This document shows positions 47,408 to 64,000 of a stretch of DNA of 64,000 nucleotides, one piece after another. Origin of the DNA: Leptospira sanjuanensis (GTDB lineage: Bacteria; Spirochaetota; Leptospiria; Leptospirales; Leptospiraceae); assembly GCF_022267325.1 (NCBI RefSeq), contig NZ_JAIZBG010000001.1, positions 3,282,501-3,346,500 on the forward strand, written 5' to 3'. The notes under the pieces were generated by a model, which was not told where the DNA came from, made no database searches, and saw only the letters and a program-made list of their open reading frames with translations. Within the stretch, counting starts at the first letter, position 1. The number at the start of each line of letters is the position of its first letter. A program made the position numbers and the translations under genes.

Positions 47408-49200
47408 ATGAATCCGTATATCCTGATTCCTTTTTCGGCCCTCGTCATCAACGGTTCCCTGTTCGCATACGTCAGCGCTCTCAAGGGCAAATCCAGAACC
47501 GTAACCTTATACCAAAGATTTTCGCTTTTACTTTCGATCTGGCATATCGCTTTGATTCTCTATTGGTCCTTTTTACCGGGTAACTGGCCCGTGATCGTTT
47601 TTAAAGTTTCTTCCTTTGCTTGGATTTTTATCGGCTGTTTGTTTTTCGAGTTCGCGGTTCAATTCACGGGATCGTCGTATCGATTTCTGATCTATTTCTT
47701 TCGCGGACTTTCCTTGGTTTCCTTTTTAATTACGGTCAGTACGGACTCGGTGGTTGCGGGAAGTTTTCGAGCCTATTGGGGAGACGTCATCGTTGCCGGG
47801 CCTCTGTATCTTCCCGTAAGCAACTTCGTGATCGGCATACCGACGTTAGGCGGCTCTTTGATTCTGATTCTGAATGGAATCCGTTCCCCGAATCCTCTTT
47901 TAAAAAAACAATCGAGGCTTGTGGCGTATGGAACGATATTCACGTATGTTCTGAGTTTCAGCACGACCCTTCTTCCCCGTTATTGGAATCCTTCTTTGAC
48001 GTTTCCTCCGATCAGCGGAAGCGCCGCGCTCATCCAATCGGTTTGTATCTTTATCGCGATTCAGAAATACGGCTTTATGGATCTCAAGCTCGAACACATC
48101 GCGCTTCGATTGTATGCCGAAATTCGGGAAGGAGTGATTCTTTTATCCTCGAAAGGAATTCTTTTGTTCAGCAATCTTTCCGCGAGAAAGATGCTTCGTC
48201 TTCCCGAATCGATCAACACGGGAATGGCGTTCGACCTCAGAAATTATCTCGAAGACTTCCCCGCAGATTCCTTTTTTGAAAGAAAGGAATTCGTCAATCT
48301 TAGCGTACCGCCCGAGGAATCCGTCATCGGTCTTCATGAGGAGTTTCTGCAAGTTCCCGAAAACAAATATCTGGAGGTTTCCTCTTCACCGATTCCTTTG
48401 TCGGGAAGGAGCGGAGGCAAGGTTTATATTCTGCGGGACATCACGGAAAAAAAGGAATCGCTTGAGAAAATTAGGAAATTATTATATAGACTCGACTTGG
48501 ATCTGGATCTCGCGAGAAACATTCAGGAAAAGATCACGACCCACGACTTTCCCGACTCTCCCGATTACAAAATCCATTCCCACTTTCAGCCGTACGTAAA
48601 GGTGGGAGGCGATATTTTAAACGTCATCAAGGAGAAGGATGAAAGTCTTCACATTCTTTTCGGGGACGTTTCGGGTCACGGGATTTCGGCGGCGATGGTT
48701 GCCGCAATGACTTCGATCGGTTTCGGAGCCGCCACAGGAAGAAGCGATCGCACGGATCAGAATCTTCTTTTTATTCACAGACTTTTAAAGGATACGATCA
48801 CTCTGCACTTCCTTTCCTCGGTTTACATGAGATACGTTCCGTCCGAAAGAAAATTAGAATATAGTTATGGAGGACATCACCTCGGTCTGTTGATCCGCAA
48901 CGGAGTCTGCAGCTTTATCGAAGGTTCGGGGGGAATTCTTTTTGCGATCGCCTCCCCGAAAATCCAAAGATACGAAATCAATCTTCTCAGAGGGGATCGG
49001 GTTCTTTTTTATTCTGACGGCTTATTCGAAGTGAAAAACAGGGAAGGGAATATTTTGGGAAGAAATCAGTTCCTCGAAGCGGTCAAGTCTCTGATCGTGG
49101 ACGATACGAGTTCCATGATCCGCTCCATTCTCTCCTACTCCGCATCGTACGGAGAAGGAGAAATGTCGGACGATGTTACGATCTTTTGTCTCGAAGTTCT

Positions 49201-49204
<4 letters not shown>
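47408..49204 (+). CDS. 7TM-PAS-PP2C phosphatase, tandem paralogue
   Basis: A 598-residue protein with the same layout as its neighbour: seven membrane segments, a PAS-like region (KVYILRDITEKKESLEKI), and a PP2C domain with GGDILNV, FGDVSGHGISAAMVAAM, YGGHHLG and SDDVTIF. The two genes are in tandem with one base between them and clearly arose by duplication. Their sensor regions have diverged more than the catalytic domains, suggesting two inputs to the same or related antagonists. Its stop overlaps that of the convergent gene. Confidence 0.85.
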
Positions 49205-50157
<953 letters not shown>

Positions 50158-50175
50158 TCTACTCTCCTGCTTGAA

Positions 50176-52095
<1,920 letters not shown>

Positions 52096-52121
52096 CTTGT
52101 CCTCCTACCTTCTTCATCGAC

Positions 52122-52160
<39 letters not shown>

Positions 52161-52228
52161 TGCAGGAAAAACCGATTGCCGATCTTAAATGTCCGTGGAT
52201 TTTAGTTTGGATTTTCGTAGGGGGAAGA

Positions 52229-52951
52229 ATGATATCGCCTTTTTTGGGAGAATTTTTAGGAACCTTCGTTTTAATTCTTTTGGGAAACGGAGTCGTCGCC
52301 GGAGTTTTACTGGAACGAAGTAAATCCAAGGACGGAGGCTGGATCGTGATCACCGCCGGATGGGCCTTTGCGGTTATGCTCGGAGTTTTTACGTCCAACG
52401 CGTTCGGAAGTTCGGACGCACATCTCAATCCCGCGGTAACGTTGGCTTTTGCGATCAAGTCGGGCGATCCTTCCAAACTTTTCTCTTACATTCCGGCGCA
52501 AATCGGAGGAGCTTTTTTCGGAGCCGTATTCAATTATCTGCATTATCTTCCGCACTGGAAAGAAACTCAGGACCCCGGAAAAATTCTCGCGGTGTTTTCG
52601 ACCGAACCCGCAATTTCGCATATCGCGTCCAACTTTTTCAGCGAATTCTTGGGAACGTTCCTGCTCATCTTAGGAATCGTTTCGATCTTCTCCCCTTCCA
52701 TGCCCGGCTTAAGCGTTCACTTCGGAACCTTTCTCGTGGGAATTCTCGTTTGGAGCATCGGTCTGTCGATGGGAGGAACGACCGGATACGCGATCAACCC
52801 GGCGCGCGACTTGGGCCCGAGACTCGCGCATTTTCTTTTGCCGATCGCGGGAAAAGGTTCTTCCAATTGGAAATACGCGTGGCTTCCTGTGATCGCTCCC
52901 TTGAGCGGTGCGGCCTGTGCGGGATGGCTGCTCGGATTTTTGAAAATTTAA
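52229..52951 (+). CDS. glpF: MIP family aquaglyceroporin
   Basis: A 240-residue channel from ATG 52229, preceded by GGGGGAAG. Six membrane segments and both half-helices are visible: HLNPAVTLAF near residue 70 and YAINPARDLGPRLAH near 190. The Asp in NPARD is typical of glycerol facilitators rather than pure water channels. The open frame extends upstream to 52160, but the family start (FLGEFLGTFVLILLGNG) favours this ATG. Divergent from fliD. Confidence 0.88.
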   Translation: MISPFLGEFLGTFVLILLGNGVVAGVLLERSKSKDGGWIVITAGWAFAVMLGVFTSNAFGSSDAHLNPAVTLAFAIKSGDPSKLFSYIPAQIGGAFFGAVFNYLHYLPHWKETQDPGKILAVFSTEPAISHIASNFFSEFLGTFLLILGIVSIFSPSMPGLSVHFGTFLVGILVWSIGLSMGGTTGYAINPARDLGPRLAHFLLPIAGKGSSNWKYAWLPVIAPLSGAACAGWLLGFLKI

Positions 52952-53120
52952 GAAAGAATATTTTGTTTTTTGAATGTGTTTTCGTTTTCTCCGCTTGGAA
53001 TTTGAGAAGAATACAATAGGTTTCGAATTCCGTGTTGCGAAACATAAGATCGCAACGCGAAAATTTTGAACTGTAAAATTGTGTAGTGATAGTATTCACC
53101 TGACAGTCGGGTAAAAATCA

Positions 53121-53149
53121 TGATTTACGGATTAATCGGATTCCCGAAA
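53121..53149 (+). repeat. 29-bp direct repeat, left copy
   Basis: TGATTTACGGATTAATCGGA plus TTCCCGAAA is identical to 54396-54424. With one mismatch the match extends left by seven bases (from 53114). It lies 27 bases before the start codon of the AT-rich gene at 53176. Confidence 0.9.
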
Positions 53150-53175
53150 ATTTACAATTTCATAGACTGACTCTC

Positions 53176-54390
53176 ATGATTAAACAATTATTTAAGCACG
53201 TTTCGCTTCCGCTCTTACTAATATTATTCAGGGATTTTCGCCTTTTTATTTATCCACGCCTTTGGGCGGAAGAAGGAACGATCTATTTTCAAGAAGCTTA
53301 CTTATTAGGTTTCAAAACGATATTTGAATCTAAATTAGGTTATTACTCTTTATTTCCTAGAATCTTTTCGTATTTTACAACATTTTTCCCGCTCGAATAC
53401 GCTCCCTTAGTCATGACAATTTTAACAACGACAATTTGGTTATTGCCTCATGTTTTGATAAGTCTTTCTAAAAACGAATATTTACTTTCGGATCGTAATA
53501 AAATCATCTGCTCCTTAATCTTAATAATCACTTCACCATCGGATGAGATTTTTCTAAACTCAATCAATCTACATTTCATTACTCCATGGATCCTATTGTT
53601 AATAGGAATGGATAACCTTAACCAAATTTCAAAAAGTCAAAAACTCATCTATATAGGACTTTCCTGGCTATCAATATTAAATGGTCCTGTAGCAATGTTC
53701 GTAATACCAGTTTATTCATATTTGCTTATCATTCAAAAGGAATACAAATTTCTATTGCTGAGTCTCTCAGTTACGATCATTCAATTGTTTTATGTTATAA
53801 CTTATGGGGATGCCAATTCTATCCATGACAGATTTGGATTTTCTTTGAAAGAATTTAGTCAGACATTCTATCTAAGAACGTTAATAAATCCGTTTATAGG
53901 TGAAATAAATGACACCCATTCAATTCTCAATTTGATTGGAATATTTAACGTAGCCAAAGGAAAGAACTTCATTTTCTTACTTCTCCTTTGTTTCTTTTTA
54001 TACATAATAAAACGAAAGAATCTTCCTTCGGCCGCTTTGATAGTCGGATGTGTATTGGTTTCATTCCTCACATATTCCACAACTTTAAACCCTAAGATCC
54101 AAGGACTCCTTTTAGGATCAGGGCGATATTTTTATCTTCCGAATACAATGCTTTCAATCAGTTTTTTATTATTCGCTTTTCAGGAGAAAGAATTAAAAAA
54201 TTCAAAATTTTTAATATACTCCTTACCATTGCTTCTACTAATATACTCCTCAGGTCTTGAATACTTCCGCACCTCACCGTATTGTTCAGATTGCGCAAAT
54301 TGGAAAACAGAAGTTCGAGAAAATTTCAAAACAAATCAGCAAATTGAAATATGGCCGAAAGGATGGATTATAAACTTTAGAAAACCGTAA
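53176..54390 (+). CDS. AT-rich polytopic membrane protein, putative GT-C glycosyltransferase
   Basis: A 404-residue protein with about ten membrane segments. Early in the sequence, YPRLWAEEGTIYFQEAY (about residues 27-43) places two acidic residues in the first periplasmic loop, as in GT-C fold lipid-linked sugar transferases. No other family match is clear. Base composition is visibly more AT-rich than all neighbours, with many TTA, ATA and AAA codons. The gene is exactly bracketed by 29-bp direct repeats. Together these point to a recently acquired surface-sugar modification gene. No ribosome site is evident. Confidence 0.65.
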   Translation: MIKQLFKHVSLPLLLILFRDFRLFIYPRLWAEEGTIYFQEAYLLGFKTIFESKLGYYSLFPRIFSYFTTFFPLEYAPLVMTILTTTIWLLPHVLISLSKNEYLLSDRNKIICSLILIITSPSDEIFLNSINLHFITPWILLLIGMDNLNQISKSQKLIYIGLSWLSILNGPVAMFVIPVYSYLLIIQKEYKFLLLSLSVTIIQLFYVITYGDANSIHDRFGFSLKEFSQTFYLRTLINPFIGEINDTHSILNLIGIFNVAKGKNFIFLLLLCFFLYIIKRKNLPSAALIVGCVLVSFLTYSTTLNPKIQGLLLGSGRYFYLPNTMLSISFLLFAFQEKELKNSKFLIYSLPLLLLIYSSGLEYFRTSPYCSDCANWKTEVRENFKTNQQIEIWPKGWIINFRKP

Positions 54391-54395
54391 AATCC

Positions 54396-54424
54396 TGATT
54401 TACGGATTAATCGGATTCCCGAAA
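54396..54424 (+). repeat. 29-bp direct repeat, right copy
   Basis: Identical to 53121-53149, starting five bases after the stop of the AT-rich gene and ending 13 bases before the M23 peptidase start. Both copies therefore sit just upstream of a start codon. Confidence 0.9.
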
Positions 54425-54437
54425 TGATGAAATTGAT

Positions 54438-55637
54438 ATGCGAAGTCTCGCCTTTGTCCTATTTTTTTCGTTTTTCTCGATTTGGAACTTATCTGCACAA
54501 CCGGGAGATTTAAAAGGAGAATGCAAACCGAAGGATTGGATCTGCGTTCTCACCCGAACTACAAACAACACAGTAGAGTTCTACGTTCAAAACAAAACTC
54601 CTTCGGGAGAATATCCGTTTACGGTTTATTTCAACTTCACGACCCTTGAGAATTTCGAATCGGACGTTGCGCTCCCGTTTCACTTCGTTTCCAAGGGAAC
54701 CCCGGAACCGAAAAAAATTCTTACGTTGAGTCCCATCGACGCACATAAGGAATTTGCTTACAACTCTAGTATCTATATTAAAGCCGGAGATATATACGCT
54801 CCGATGTCAAAGAAGATAATCTACCGATTGCCTTTCGAATCCGTCTCCAGGGTCGGACAAGGATATAACGGAAAGTCTACTCATTCCGGCGAATTTCCTT
54901 TCGCACTGGATTTTTCCCTTCCCGAAGGGAGTTCCATCCTTGCCGCAAGAGATGGTCTTATTATCTCAGTCGAAGACAAGTATAAAGAAAGAGGAACCAC
55001 GGCATATTTTCAGGACAAAGCCAACTATATTCGAATTCTTCATAAAGATGGAAGCGTAGCCGAATACGGTCATTTGAAATATAAAGGCGTTTTAGTAAAA
55101 GTAGGACAGATTGTTCAAAAAGGAGAAAAGATAGGACTTTCGGGTAATACAGGTTTTAGTAGTGCACCTCACCTTCATTTTCACGTTCTTAAACCTACAG
55201 AAAAATTTCAACGTCTAGTATCATTTCCGACTTCCTTCGAAACCGATGAGGGTGTTTTAGACGAGCTAAAACGCGGGTTCGTTTATTGGAATCCCTCCAA
55301 CCTTTTACCGGCGGGAAAACTTTTCTTCGAGGAAGATCTCAAAATCTGCTCGGAGTTCGTACAGAAAAAACTTTTCGACTGCGAGGATAAATTCAACCCT
55401 CAGAAAAGACCGATTCTCGCTTTGGAAGTGCGAAAACCCGGAAAATACGATTTAAAAGTGGAAGTCTGCAATCCGGATTCGATCTGTAAAAGACTTGATT
55501 GGAACTTGACCCCAGAACAGATTATAGCCGTTTTTTATTTCGATTGGAGTCTTTTTCCGCAACAACCGGGAAAGTATAAAATCCAAGTCATCAACGATAT
55601 CGAAATCATCAAAACCTGGGTCGTTGAACGAGAATGA
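54438..55637 (+). CDS. M23 family metallopeptidase, exported
   Basis: A 399-residue protein with a signal peptide ([21 protein letters not shown]). The LytM/M23 domain lies near residues 145-255: [16 protein letters not shown] carries the first zinc ligands (His, Asp), and [12 protein letters not shown] has the HxH site. Flanking beta domains are unassigned. It probably cleaves peptidoglycan cross-links in the periplasm. The 162-residue gene downstream overlaps its stop by four bases. Confidence 0.85.
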   Translation: MRSLAFVLFFSFFSIWNLSAQPGDLKGECKPKDWICVLTRTTNNTVEFYVQNKTPSGEYPFTVYFNFTTLENFESDVALPFHFVSKGTPEPKKILTLSPIDAHKEFAYNSSIYIKAGDIYAPMSKKIIYRLPFESVSRVGQGYNGKSTHSGEFPFALDFSLPEGSSILAARDGLIISVEDKYKERGTTAYFQDKANYIRILHKDGSVAEYGHLKYKGVLVKVGQIVQKGEKIGLSGNTGFSSAPHLHFHVLKPTEKFQRLVSFPTSFETDEGVLDELKRGFVYWNPSNLLPAGKLFFEEDLKICSEFVQKKLFDCEDKFNPQKRPILALEVRKPGKYDLKVEVCNPDSICKRLDWNLTPEQIIAVFYFDWSLFPQQPGKYKIQVINDIEIIKTWVVERE

Positions 55638-56122
55638 ATTTTAGAATCGAGACTCTGACTCCGAAGTTACTGGTCGGAAACCGAATGACCATGTCCCTTC
55701 TGGAAAATAAAACGGGAGAACTTTGGCGCAACTTCATGCCGAGAAAAAGAGAGATCACGAACAGTGTCGCAACGGAACTGTACTCGATGCAGATCTATGA
55801 TGCTTCTTATTTTCAAAATTTCAATCCGGGCACAAGCTTTGAAAAATGGGCGACGATCGAAGTCGACGATTTCAATTCGGTTCCGTCGGAGATGGAAACG
55901 ACGATCCTGCCCGGAGGACTTTACGCGGTCTTTTTGCATAAAGGTTCGTCGAACGAAGGGCCGAAGGTTTTTCAATACATCTTCGGAACTTGGCTGCCGA
56001 ACTCGGAATACGTTTTAGATCATAGACCTCATTTCGAAAAATTGGGAGAGAAATACAAAAACGAGGATCCGAATTCGGAAGAAGAATTTTGGATTCCGAT
56101 CAGGCAAAAATCACAAGCCTGA
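55634..56122 (+). CDS. GyrI-like small-molecule-binding protein
   Basis: A 162-residue protein that fits the GyrI-like/AraC effector-binding fold: an N-terminal strand ([19 protein letters not shown]), [11 protein letters not shown] in the middle, [11 protein letters not shown], and C-terminal HFEKLGEKY followed by EEFWIPI. This fold binds drugs or small molecules. The gene is translationally coupled to the M23 peptidase (ATGA overlap), which may be incidental. Confidence 0.8.
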   Translation: MNFRIETLTPKLLVGNRMTMSLLENKTGELWRNFMPRKREITNSVATELYSMQIYDASYFQNFNPGTSFEKWATIEVDDFNSVPSEMETTILPGGLYAVFLHKGSSNEGPKVFQYIFGTWLPNSEYVLDHRPHFEKLGEKYKNEDPNSEEEFWIPIRQKSQA

Positions 56123-56280
56123 TCGAAACCCTTCGCGCGTTTTGATGCAGGCGTTTGGAGCCTTCAAACACCTTGATTTTTCCGATGTTCGATCGGTCCA
56201 AAAATCGTTTCCTAAAAACCGCATTCTATTTTTTGCCGATTCAGGAAAAACTCGATTCGATTTTTCTAAAACGAAATCTT

Positions 56281-56928
56281 TCAGATAACTTCGGCTGAAG
56301 AATACTCGATCACGAAATCTTCTTTCGCCTTACGAACCTTAGGTGCATTTACGAGCCTGTCGTTCTCCGCATCGCGATAACCGAGCGTTAAAATGGACGT
56401 GGATCTCAGTCCTTTTTCCTTCAAATGAAGCAATTCGTCGAGCGCGGCGGGATTAAACCCTTCCATGGGAGTAGCATCCACTCCTTCCACCGCGGCGGCT
56501 ACGATTCCCGTTCCAAAGCCGATGTAGGTCTGTTTCGCCGCCCAGTTAAAACTAGACTCGGGTGTTTGCGATTTCAGCCAGCCAAGCATAGAATTTTGAA
56601 AGCCTTGCAGAGATTCGACGGAAGTGTTTCTCGTTCTTGCGATCAGTTCGATATAATCTTTGATCCTGCTTTCAGTGACTTGGTCCCACGCGGCAAAGAT
56701 AAGTATATGAGAGGATTCTAATATTTGAGGTTGATTGTTGGCGATGGGATGAATTTTGCGTTTTAATTCTTCGTCTTCAACTACCAGAACCTGATAAGGT
56801 TGTAATCCGAAACCGGACGCGGTCAAGCGCACCGATTCTAAGATTCGATCCACTTTTTCTTGAGGAACCTTCTGACCCGTCATTCTTTTGGTCGCGTATC
56901 TCCAGTTGAGTTTTTCCAATAAATCCAT
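56281..56928 (-). CDS. Nitroreductase family oxidoreductase, NfsB-like
   Basis: A 215-residue FMN flavoprotein. RYATKRMTGQKVPQEKVDRIL at the start, SGFGLQPYQVLVVED near residue 38 and EGVDATPMEGFNP near 150 are typical of the NfsB/oxygen-insensitive nitroreductase group. It uses NAD(P)H to reduce quinones or nitro compounds. A strong AAGGAG precedes the ATG. The Rrf2 gene upstream and the inverted repeat between them suggest regulation by that protein. Confidence 0.88.
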   Translation of the reverse strand: MDLLEKLNWRYATKRMTGQKVPQEKVDRILESVRLTASGFGLQPYQVLVVEDEELKRKIHPIANNQPQILESSHILIFAAWDQVTESRIKDYIELIARTRNTSVESLQGFQNSMLGWLKSQTPESSFNWAAKQTYIGFGTGIVAAAVEGVDATPMEGFNPAALDELLHLKEKGLRSTSILTLGYRDAENDRLVNAPKVRKAKEDFVIEYSSAEVI

Positions 56929-56978
56929 CGTTTTCTCCTTAAATTTAAATCCGGTTTTCCGGAAGATTAAAATGTCAT

Positions 56979-57001
56979 CTTGTTATTAACACTTTAACAA
57001 G
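56979..57001 (-). promoter_or_regulatory. Inverted repeat upstream of the nitroreductase gene
   Basis: CTTGTTA (56979-56985) and TAACAAG (56995-57001) are perfect inverted repeats with a nine-base spacer, about 50 bases before the nitroreductase start codon. This is a good operator candidate for the neighbouring Rrf2 regulator. Confidence 0.6.
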
Positions 57002-57037
57002 TTAGACCCGAAAAAAGAAAAGGAGAAAACAAAACAA

Positions 57038-57481
57038 TCAAAGGGAAAGAGACATTTTTTTTTGGCATTCGCCCCGGACCTGCATCATCACGTCCTCTAG
57101 GGAGAATTCTCCCAATTTGGCTTCCAGGGCGGCTTGAGCCTGGGCGAACATACATTCAAGTGTCGGGAGAATTCCCATTCCCACCGAGCAATCCTGTTTC
57201 GGGTGATCGTGAACGTTGAAAAGGCATTCGGAGGCCTCGATGGCGCGATAAATGTCGGAAAGTCGGATCTCCGATGCGGGTTTGGTAAGAGAGGCGCCGG
57301 GAACCCCTTGTCTTGTATAGACTAATCCGGCCTTTCTCAATTTCCCGATCAGGGTTCTTACGATCGCCGGGTTTGTTCCGACCGATTCTGCGATTGTGTC
57401 GGAGGTTGTGTCCTTCCCTTTTCCATCTTCCAGAAACGTTAGAATGTGAATTGCGACGGCGTAACGACTAGGAATAGCCAA
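57038..57481 (-). CDS. Rrf2 family transcriptional regulator, YwnA-like
   Basis: A 147-residue protein. The winged helix has SDTIAESVGTNPAIVRTLIGKLRKAGLV near residues 25-52, and GASLTKPASEIRLSDIYRAIE follows. Three cysteines (ECLF, DCSV, ECMF) lie in the region that holds a cluster in IscR/NsrR, but the spacing and the HDHPKQDCSVG segment resemble YwnA-type proteins, where a cluster is unproven. It precedes the nitroreductase on the same strand, with 109 bases and an operator candidate between. Confidence 0.85.
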   Translation of the reverse strand: MAIPSRYAVAIHILTFLEDGKGKDTTSDTIAESVGTNPAIVRTLIGKLRKAGLVYTRQGVPGASLTKPASEIRLSDIYRAIEASECLFNVHDHPKQDCSVGMGILPTLECMFAQAQAALEAKLGEFSLEDVMMQVRGECQKKMSLSL

Positions 57482-57922
57482 GATTTTGATCCTTTACACA
57501 GTATTCATTGGGTTAGACAGCGCCCTGCCAAGAAGAATTCGGGTTTTTCTCGGGAATATTATCGGTTTTCATTCGGGTTTTTCTCTTTTTAAAAAGTGGG
57601 AACTCCTTCTTAGGGAGTTGGAAATTCTCCGTAGTTCCAATGGGTGTGGGAACTCCCACTTTTCATCCGGAGGTTTCCCGTTTGCTGACAAAAAAGTGTG
57701 GGAACTCCTGCACTTTCGGAAGTGCACTGAAAAATACCCGAACACCATTCTTCCTTTCGTCCAAAAACTAGGAGGGAATCACAAACCTGTCATCAAAATC
57801 CCCCTTAGAATCATTGACTCCCGGTAAAGCAGGTTTAAACAGGAATAGAATCCACCGACAACTCCCAAGCGGATTTTGAATCCGGGGAATCTGAGGATCT
57901 TCCAGAATTTTAGGATATATAC
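57482..57922. repeat. Intergenic region with three motif copies and a hairpin
   Basis: GTGGGAACTCC at 57596-57606, TGTGGGAACTCCCACT at 57645-57660 (GTGGGA/TCCCAC inverted repeat) and GTGTGGGAACTCCTGCAC at 57696-57713. The last copy runs into TGCACTT-TCGG-AAGTGCA (57709-57726), a perfect 7-bp stem with a stable-looking tetraloop. The region separates the divergent rrf2-like and ppk genes. Confidence 0.6.
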
Positions 57923-60061
<2,139 letters not shown>

Positions 60062-60073
60062 AAATTTTAATAT

Positions 60074-63071
<2,998 letters not shown>

Positions 63072-63075
<4 letters not shown>

Positions 63076-63419
63076 AAATTTTTTCCATCGTTACGATTTT
63101 TATTTGGCTCGTATTTGCGGGGCTTCAGTGGAACGATCCCGATCCGTGGCTTTGGATTCCTTTGTATTTAAGCGTTGCGATTTTATATGCAGGATTCTTA
63201 ATGTATCCCGAAAAATCGAAACTCTGGCTGAGGACATCCTTGATTCTTTCCGCGCTCTTTTCGGCGGGAACGGTTTTGGCGGCGATGCAGATCGAAAACC
63301 TTTCCTTTGACGACGAGGTCACGAGAGAAACGGGGGGTCTGATTTTGTCAGCGATCTGGTCCAGAATTCCCGGCTTTTGGATCCGCAAGAGGGACACGAG
63401 TGCAATTTCGAAAGGATGA
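63072..63419 (+). CDS. TMEM220-family small membrane protein
   Basis: A 115-residue protein from ATG 63072, which overlaps the previous stop (ATGA). Three or four hydrophobic segments and the QWNDPDPWLWIPLY motif near residue 20 fit the transmembrane 220 family of unknown function. The in-frame ATG at 63057 is possible but inside the previous gene. The following gene overlaps its last 20 bases. Confidence 0.78.
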
Positions 63420-64000
63420 AATCTTTTCCTATCACAAGAAGAGGAATTTCTATTCCGGCCTGATCTTTCTCGGTTCCGTTTTTTTCGCCGTCATTCTTTT
63501 GAGTTTAACCGCATCCGGTCTTTTAAAACTGGAAATTCCGGGTTTGGAAGCGATTCAAAAACTCGTTCTTTACATAAGCAAGGAAATCCGCAAACCGAGC
63601 CTGCTCGGAGTTTTCTTTACGACCCTCTTTGGCGGTCTGTTCTTCTTTTATCTTCCGATCGAATTCTTATACATACGCGCCGCATATTCCAAACTTGACG
63701 GAAGCGATTTAGTAATTCTGCATATTCTCGGGTTGGCGATATCGTTCACGATCAATTACTTTCTGGGAAGAATCGCGGCCCGCGCTTGTATCAAACTGAT
63801 CAGTCCGAAAAAATTCTATCGAATGAAGGGTTTCTTAAATCGTTACGGAGTTCTTGCCATCTTCGCATTCAACGCGTTGCCTTTGCCCGCGCCGATCTTG
63901 AGCGCCGTGTTAGGCGTGATCCGTTATAAGAAAAAAATTTTTTATCCGGTGTTTATCGCGGGTCAGTCGGCGCAGTGCGTGGCGATTCTTTTCTTTGTTC
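63400..64000 (+). CDS. DedA/VTT-domain membrane protein, cut by window end
   Basis: At least 200 residues, incomplete. The start is GTG 63400 with AGAGGGA at good spacing, overlapping the TMEM220 gene. Hydrophobic segments are FYSGLIFLGSVFFAVILLSL, LLGVFFTTLFGGLFFFYLP and LHILGLAISFTINYFLGR; the segment FLNRYGVLAIFAFNALPLPAPILSAVLGV is the VTT (SNARE-associated, DedA) signature. Members are lipid scramblases or flippases, including undecaprenyl-phosphate carriers. Confidence 0.8.
   Translation, partial: MQFRKDEIFSYHKKRNFYSGLIFLGSVFFAVILLSLTASGLLKLEIPGLEAIQKLVLYISKEIRKPSLLGVFFTTLFGGLFFFYLPIEFLYIRAAYSKLDGSDLVILHILGLAISFTINYFLGRIAARACIKLISPKKFYRMKGFLNRYGVLAIFAFNALPLPAPILSAVLGVIRYKKKIFYPVFIAGQSAQCVAILFFV

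Noticed and set aside
53114..54424. Insertion sequence or prophage fragment
   Set aside because: No transposase, integrase or terminal inverted repeats; only direct repeats and one cargo-like gene.

Overview
The window looks like chromosomal DNA of a Leptospira species, probably from the pathogenic clade. Supporting signs are an endoflagellar gene set (fliD, a MotA-type stator gene, a possible flagellar-coiling protein), periplasmic and lipoprotein signal sequences with a loose spirochaetal lipobox, MORN and PEGA domain exported proteins, moderate GC, and intergenic copies of a short motif of the form TGTRGGAACTCC. I recognise this from general knowledge, not from a search, and cannot name the species. 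I see no rRNA, tRNA, CRISPR array, transposase or integrase.

Layout. 1-3100: a small glycosyltransferase, an iron-sulfur/CDGSH protein and a tocopherol-cyclase-like protein. 3105-8418: a DUF389 membrane protein, a fused trehalose-6-phosphate synthase/phosphatase gene broken by an internal deletion and frameshift, and an intact GH15 glucan hydrolase or trehalase. 8739-9538: remains of a neutral ceramidase gene with two internal deletions. 9610-15772: a TRIC-like channel, a HAD hydrolase, a DJ-1/PfpI protein, an aldo/keto reductase-TetR operon behind a 16-bp inverted repeat, a serine hydrolase lipoprotein and a small Cys-rich exported protein. 15952-22651: cutA, then a compact minus-strand run (amidohydrolase-like protein, S1-domain protein, trmL, an RsbW-like ATPase, uvrB, rhomboid protease). 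22654-28361: a second HATPase protein, an LPS-type glycosyltransferase, a MORN protein, aroE and folC. 28367-36163: a minus-strand run with a PEGA protein, two peptide-type ABC permeases, a PtsN-like IIA protein, an RnfC/RnfD-like pair without other Rnf genes, a small Cys protein and a large membrane glycosyltransferase. 36164-38119: repeat-rich intergenic DNA around a lone motA-like gene. 38120-45295: an amino-acid/ethanolamine permease, a minus-strand operon (possible flagellar-coiling protein, dnaJ-like, manA, HNH, DUF1292), a STAS protein and ribF. 45667-52095: two tandem 7TM-PP2C (SpoIIE-type) phosphatases, an unknown flagellar-associated protein and fliD. 52229-57481: an aquaglyceroporin, an AT-rich membrane protein gene flanked by 29-bp direct repeats, an M23 peptidase, a GyrI-like protein, a nitroreductase and an Rrf2 regulator. 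57923-64000: ppk1, an FAD-linked oxidase, a GNAT-nitrilase fusion, a TMEM220 protein and a DedA/VTT protein cut by the window end.

Themes. (1) Gene decay: two large genes (trehalose synthesis, ceramidase) have lost internal blocks while their ends remain recognisable. (2) Partner-switching signalling: two PP2C phosphatases, one STAS antagonist and two HATPase proteins lie within 31 kb. (3) Accessory insertion: one AT-rich putative GT-C glycosyltransferase gene sits between direct repeats. (4) Two regulator/target units (TetR-aldo/keto reductase, Rrf2-nitroreductase) carry clear inverted-repeat operator candidates.
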